This document shows positions 63,006-64,000 of a stretch of 64,000 nt of DNA, one piece after another. Source of the DNA: Methylocystis hirsuta. GTDB lineage: Bacteria; Pseudomonadota; Alphaproteobacteria; Rhizobiales; Beijerinckiaceae. The translations under genes were made by a program, and so were the position numbers. Numbering within the stretch: position 1 is the stretch's first letter; each line of letters starts with the position of its first letter. The notes under the pieces are model-generated. The model searched no databases. It saw only the letters and a list, made by a program, of their open reading frames with translations, and was not told where the DNA came from. Location: the NCBI RefSeq assembly GCF_003722355.1, contig NZ_QWDD01000003.1:186001-250000 (forward strand), given 5' to 3'.

Positions 63006-63284
63006 CTATTGAGCATTCGACGTCGCCGTCGCGTCCTTGACGCACTTCTTCGTGAAGCTCGTCTTGGCGGCGCCCGCCAACTTTTTCTCGACGGCGGCGG
63101 CTTCGCAGGAAGCAGCGGCGGTGTCCCTTTCGCACCTTTTCATGAAGCTGTTCAGCGCCGCGCCATGCAGTTTCTTCTCGGTAGCCCGGGCGGCGCAGTC
63201 CGGAGCGGGAGGCGGCGTTTGAGCGGAAGCCGCAGCGGAAACGCCAGCGGCGAAGATCGCGGCGGCCAAAATCCTTTTCAACAT
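63006..63284 (-). CDS. PsiF-repeat periplasmic protein
   Basis: 92 residues from ATG 63284, with a signal peptide (ILAAAIFAAGVSAAASAQ). Two PsiF repeats follow: CAARATEKKLHGAALNSFMK and CEAAAVEKKLAGAAKTSFTK, each with paired cysteines. PsiF proteins are associated with phosphate starvation in enterobacteria. The role here is unknown. Confidence 0.8.
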   Translation of the reverse strand: MLKRILAAAIFAAGVSAAASAQTPPPAPDCAARATEKKLHGAALNSFMKRCERDTAAASCEAAAVEKKLAGAAKTSFTKKCVKDATATSNAQ

Positions 63285-63316
63285 GTTGTCTTCCTCAAAG
63301 GTGCGCGTTTTCACTG

Positions 63317-63481
63317 CTAGAACAACCAAAGAAGGGCGACCAGAGAAGCCATCCCAAGGGCGTCAAACACTATCCCTTCCCAAGTCGGGCCGATCCATAT
63401 TCCGAGCGTGAGCAGGCCGACTCCCGCGACGAGTGCTATGAACGATGACCCTATTCCAGGGCGGGTCGGACGCTCGGCCAT
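63317..63481 (-). CDS. Small membrane protein
   Basis: 54 residues beginning MAERPTRPGIGSSFIALVAG. Two hydrophobic segments (FIALVAGVGLLTLGIWIG and GIVFDALGMASLVALLWLF). It lies 32 bases upstream of the PsiF-type gene on the same strand and may share a transcript. Not recognised. Confidence 0.5.
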   Translation of the reverse strand: MAERPTRPGIGSSFIALVAGVGLLTLGIWIGPTWEGIVFDALGMASLVALLWLF

Positions 63482-63807
63482 GACTTCCTTCTCCATCCTT
63501 GCATCTTGCCGAGACGTCGATTGGCGCTCCCCCGATGTCGTTGTCGTAAATTCGCAGACACCTCACTCTTAAGAAAACCGCGACCCTTATCCGCGCCGCG
63601 GGCAAGGGCCAAAGACAGAACGGCCTGCCGCCGCCGAGGACGGAAAACGACAGGCGCAGGCTTACTTAGGAGCACGTCGAAATACGGCAAGCGTCGACGT
63701 CGCGGGGCGCGGGCTGCGCCAACAGTCACGCTTGGCAATCGATGGTGCGACTCCATATTTTTGCGGGGGCATATCGCTTGCGCACAAATGCGCACACAGG
63801 AGCGCAT

Positions 63808-64000
63808 ATGCTGAATCACTCCGAATTTCTCCAGTCTTCCCGAAAGCGCGGCGTGACGTCGATGCCGCAGCGAACCGAGCGCGAACCACGTATTGAAGTA
63901 CAAGAGACCCGCACCGCACTGCTTCGCTCAGGAATGGCGTCCGAAGCGACAACGCTGGAGTTACTTGTCGAACTGGATCGGATCGGGCGAATTGTGCGCG
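63808..64000 (+). CDS. Partial gene running off the right edge
   Basis: An ATG with CAGGAG six bases upstream opens a frame of 64 residues that stays open to the window end (MLNHSEFLQSSRKRGVTSMP...TLELLVELDRIGRIVR). The product is not recognised. The length is unknown because the end lies outside. Confidence 0.5.
   Translation, partial: MLNHSEFLQSSRKRGVTSMPQRTEREPRIEVQETRTALLRSGMASEATTLELLVELDRIGRIVR

Overview
The window reads as accessory DNA from an alphaproteobacterium, probably of the order Hyphomicrobiales. This is inferred from the GC-rich codon use, the gene mix (PPK2, an NDUFA9-like protein, glycoamylase/GH15, ChrB-type genes) and the absence of housekeeping clusters; the exact host cannot be named. 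It is essentially a metal-resistance and envelope-redox island, assembled by several mobile elements and full of broken genes. I see no rRNA, tRNA or CRISPR array.

Layout. 0-2.7 kb: DsrE-like protein, a metallo-beta-lactamase-fold hydrolase and a membrane protein. 2.9-6.65 kb: a compact TniA-TniB-TniQ transposon with matching terminal repeats, sitting between two unrelated truncated genes. 7.3-11 kb: a complete mercury operon (divergent merR; small ORF, merT, merP, merA, DUF2892 protein) with a clear MerR-type promoter. 11-15 kb: gene debris (ppsA, dehydrogenase, IS110, glycoamylase/GH15 pieces), a methyltransferase and PPK2. 15.9-31 kb: a copper/silver cluster (outer-membrane channel remnant, CusB, CusA, CusF, small secreted and Met-rich proteins, DUF411, CopA, a TPR-cupredoxin fusion, a DUF2933 gene split by an IS21 element, and a methyltransferase-like membrane protein). 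31.9-35.7 kb: a P-type ATPase fused to a periplasmic adaptor domain. 36-42 kb: a second, complete CusCBA-type operon on the minus strand. 42-46 kb: a glycoamylase gene coupled to a frameshifted ABC transporter. 47-50.8 kb: NDUFA9-like protein, Lrp-type domain, ferritin-like protein and a damaged rhodanese-ChrB gene. 51-60 kb: beta-propeller protein, di-haem peroxidase, a P-type ATPase fused to an OmpA domain, a multicopper oxidase, a small periplasmic protein and a divergent PadR regulator. 60-64 kb: an ISKra4 element and small envelope proteins.

How the parts work together. The mer genes import and reduce Hg(II). CopA moves Cu(I) to the periplasm, CusF and other periplasmic proteins bind it, and the Cus RND pumps expel it across the outer membrane. 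The multicopper oxidase and di-haem peroxidase add periplasmic redox chemistry.

The most unusual content is two independent P-type ATPases. Each has an extra predicted C-terminal membrane helix followed by a periplasmic domain: an HlyD/MacA-type adaptor at 31.9-35.7 kb and an OmpA-type peptidoglycan-binding domain at 54.2-57.5 kb. The second most unusual is a pair of nearly identical promoter-plus-leader units at 50.85-50.93 and 52.27-52.36 kb. Each encodes a short hairpin with a possible pseudoknot.
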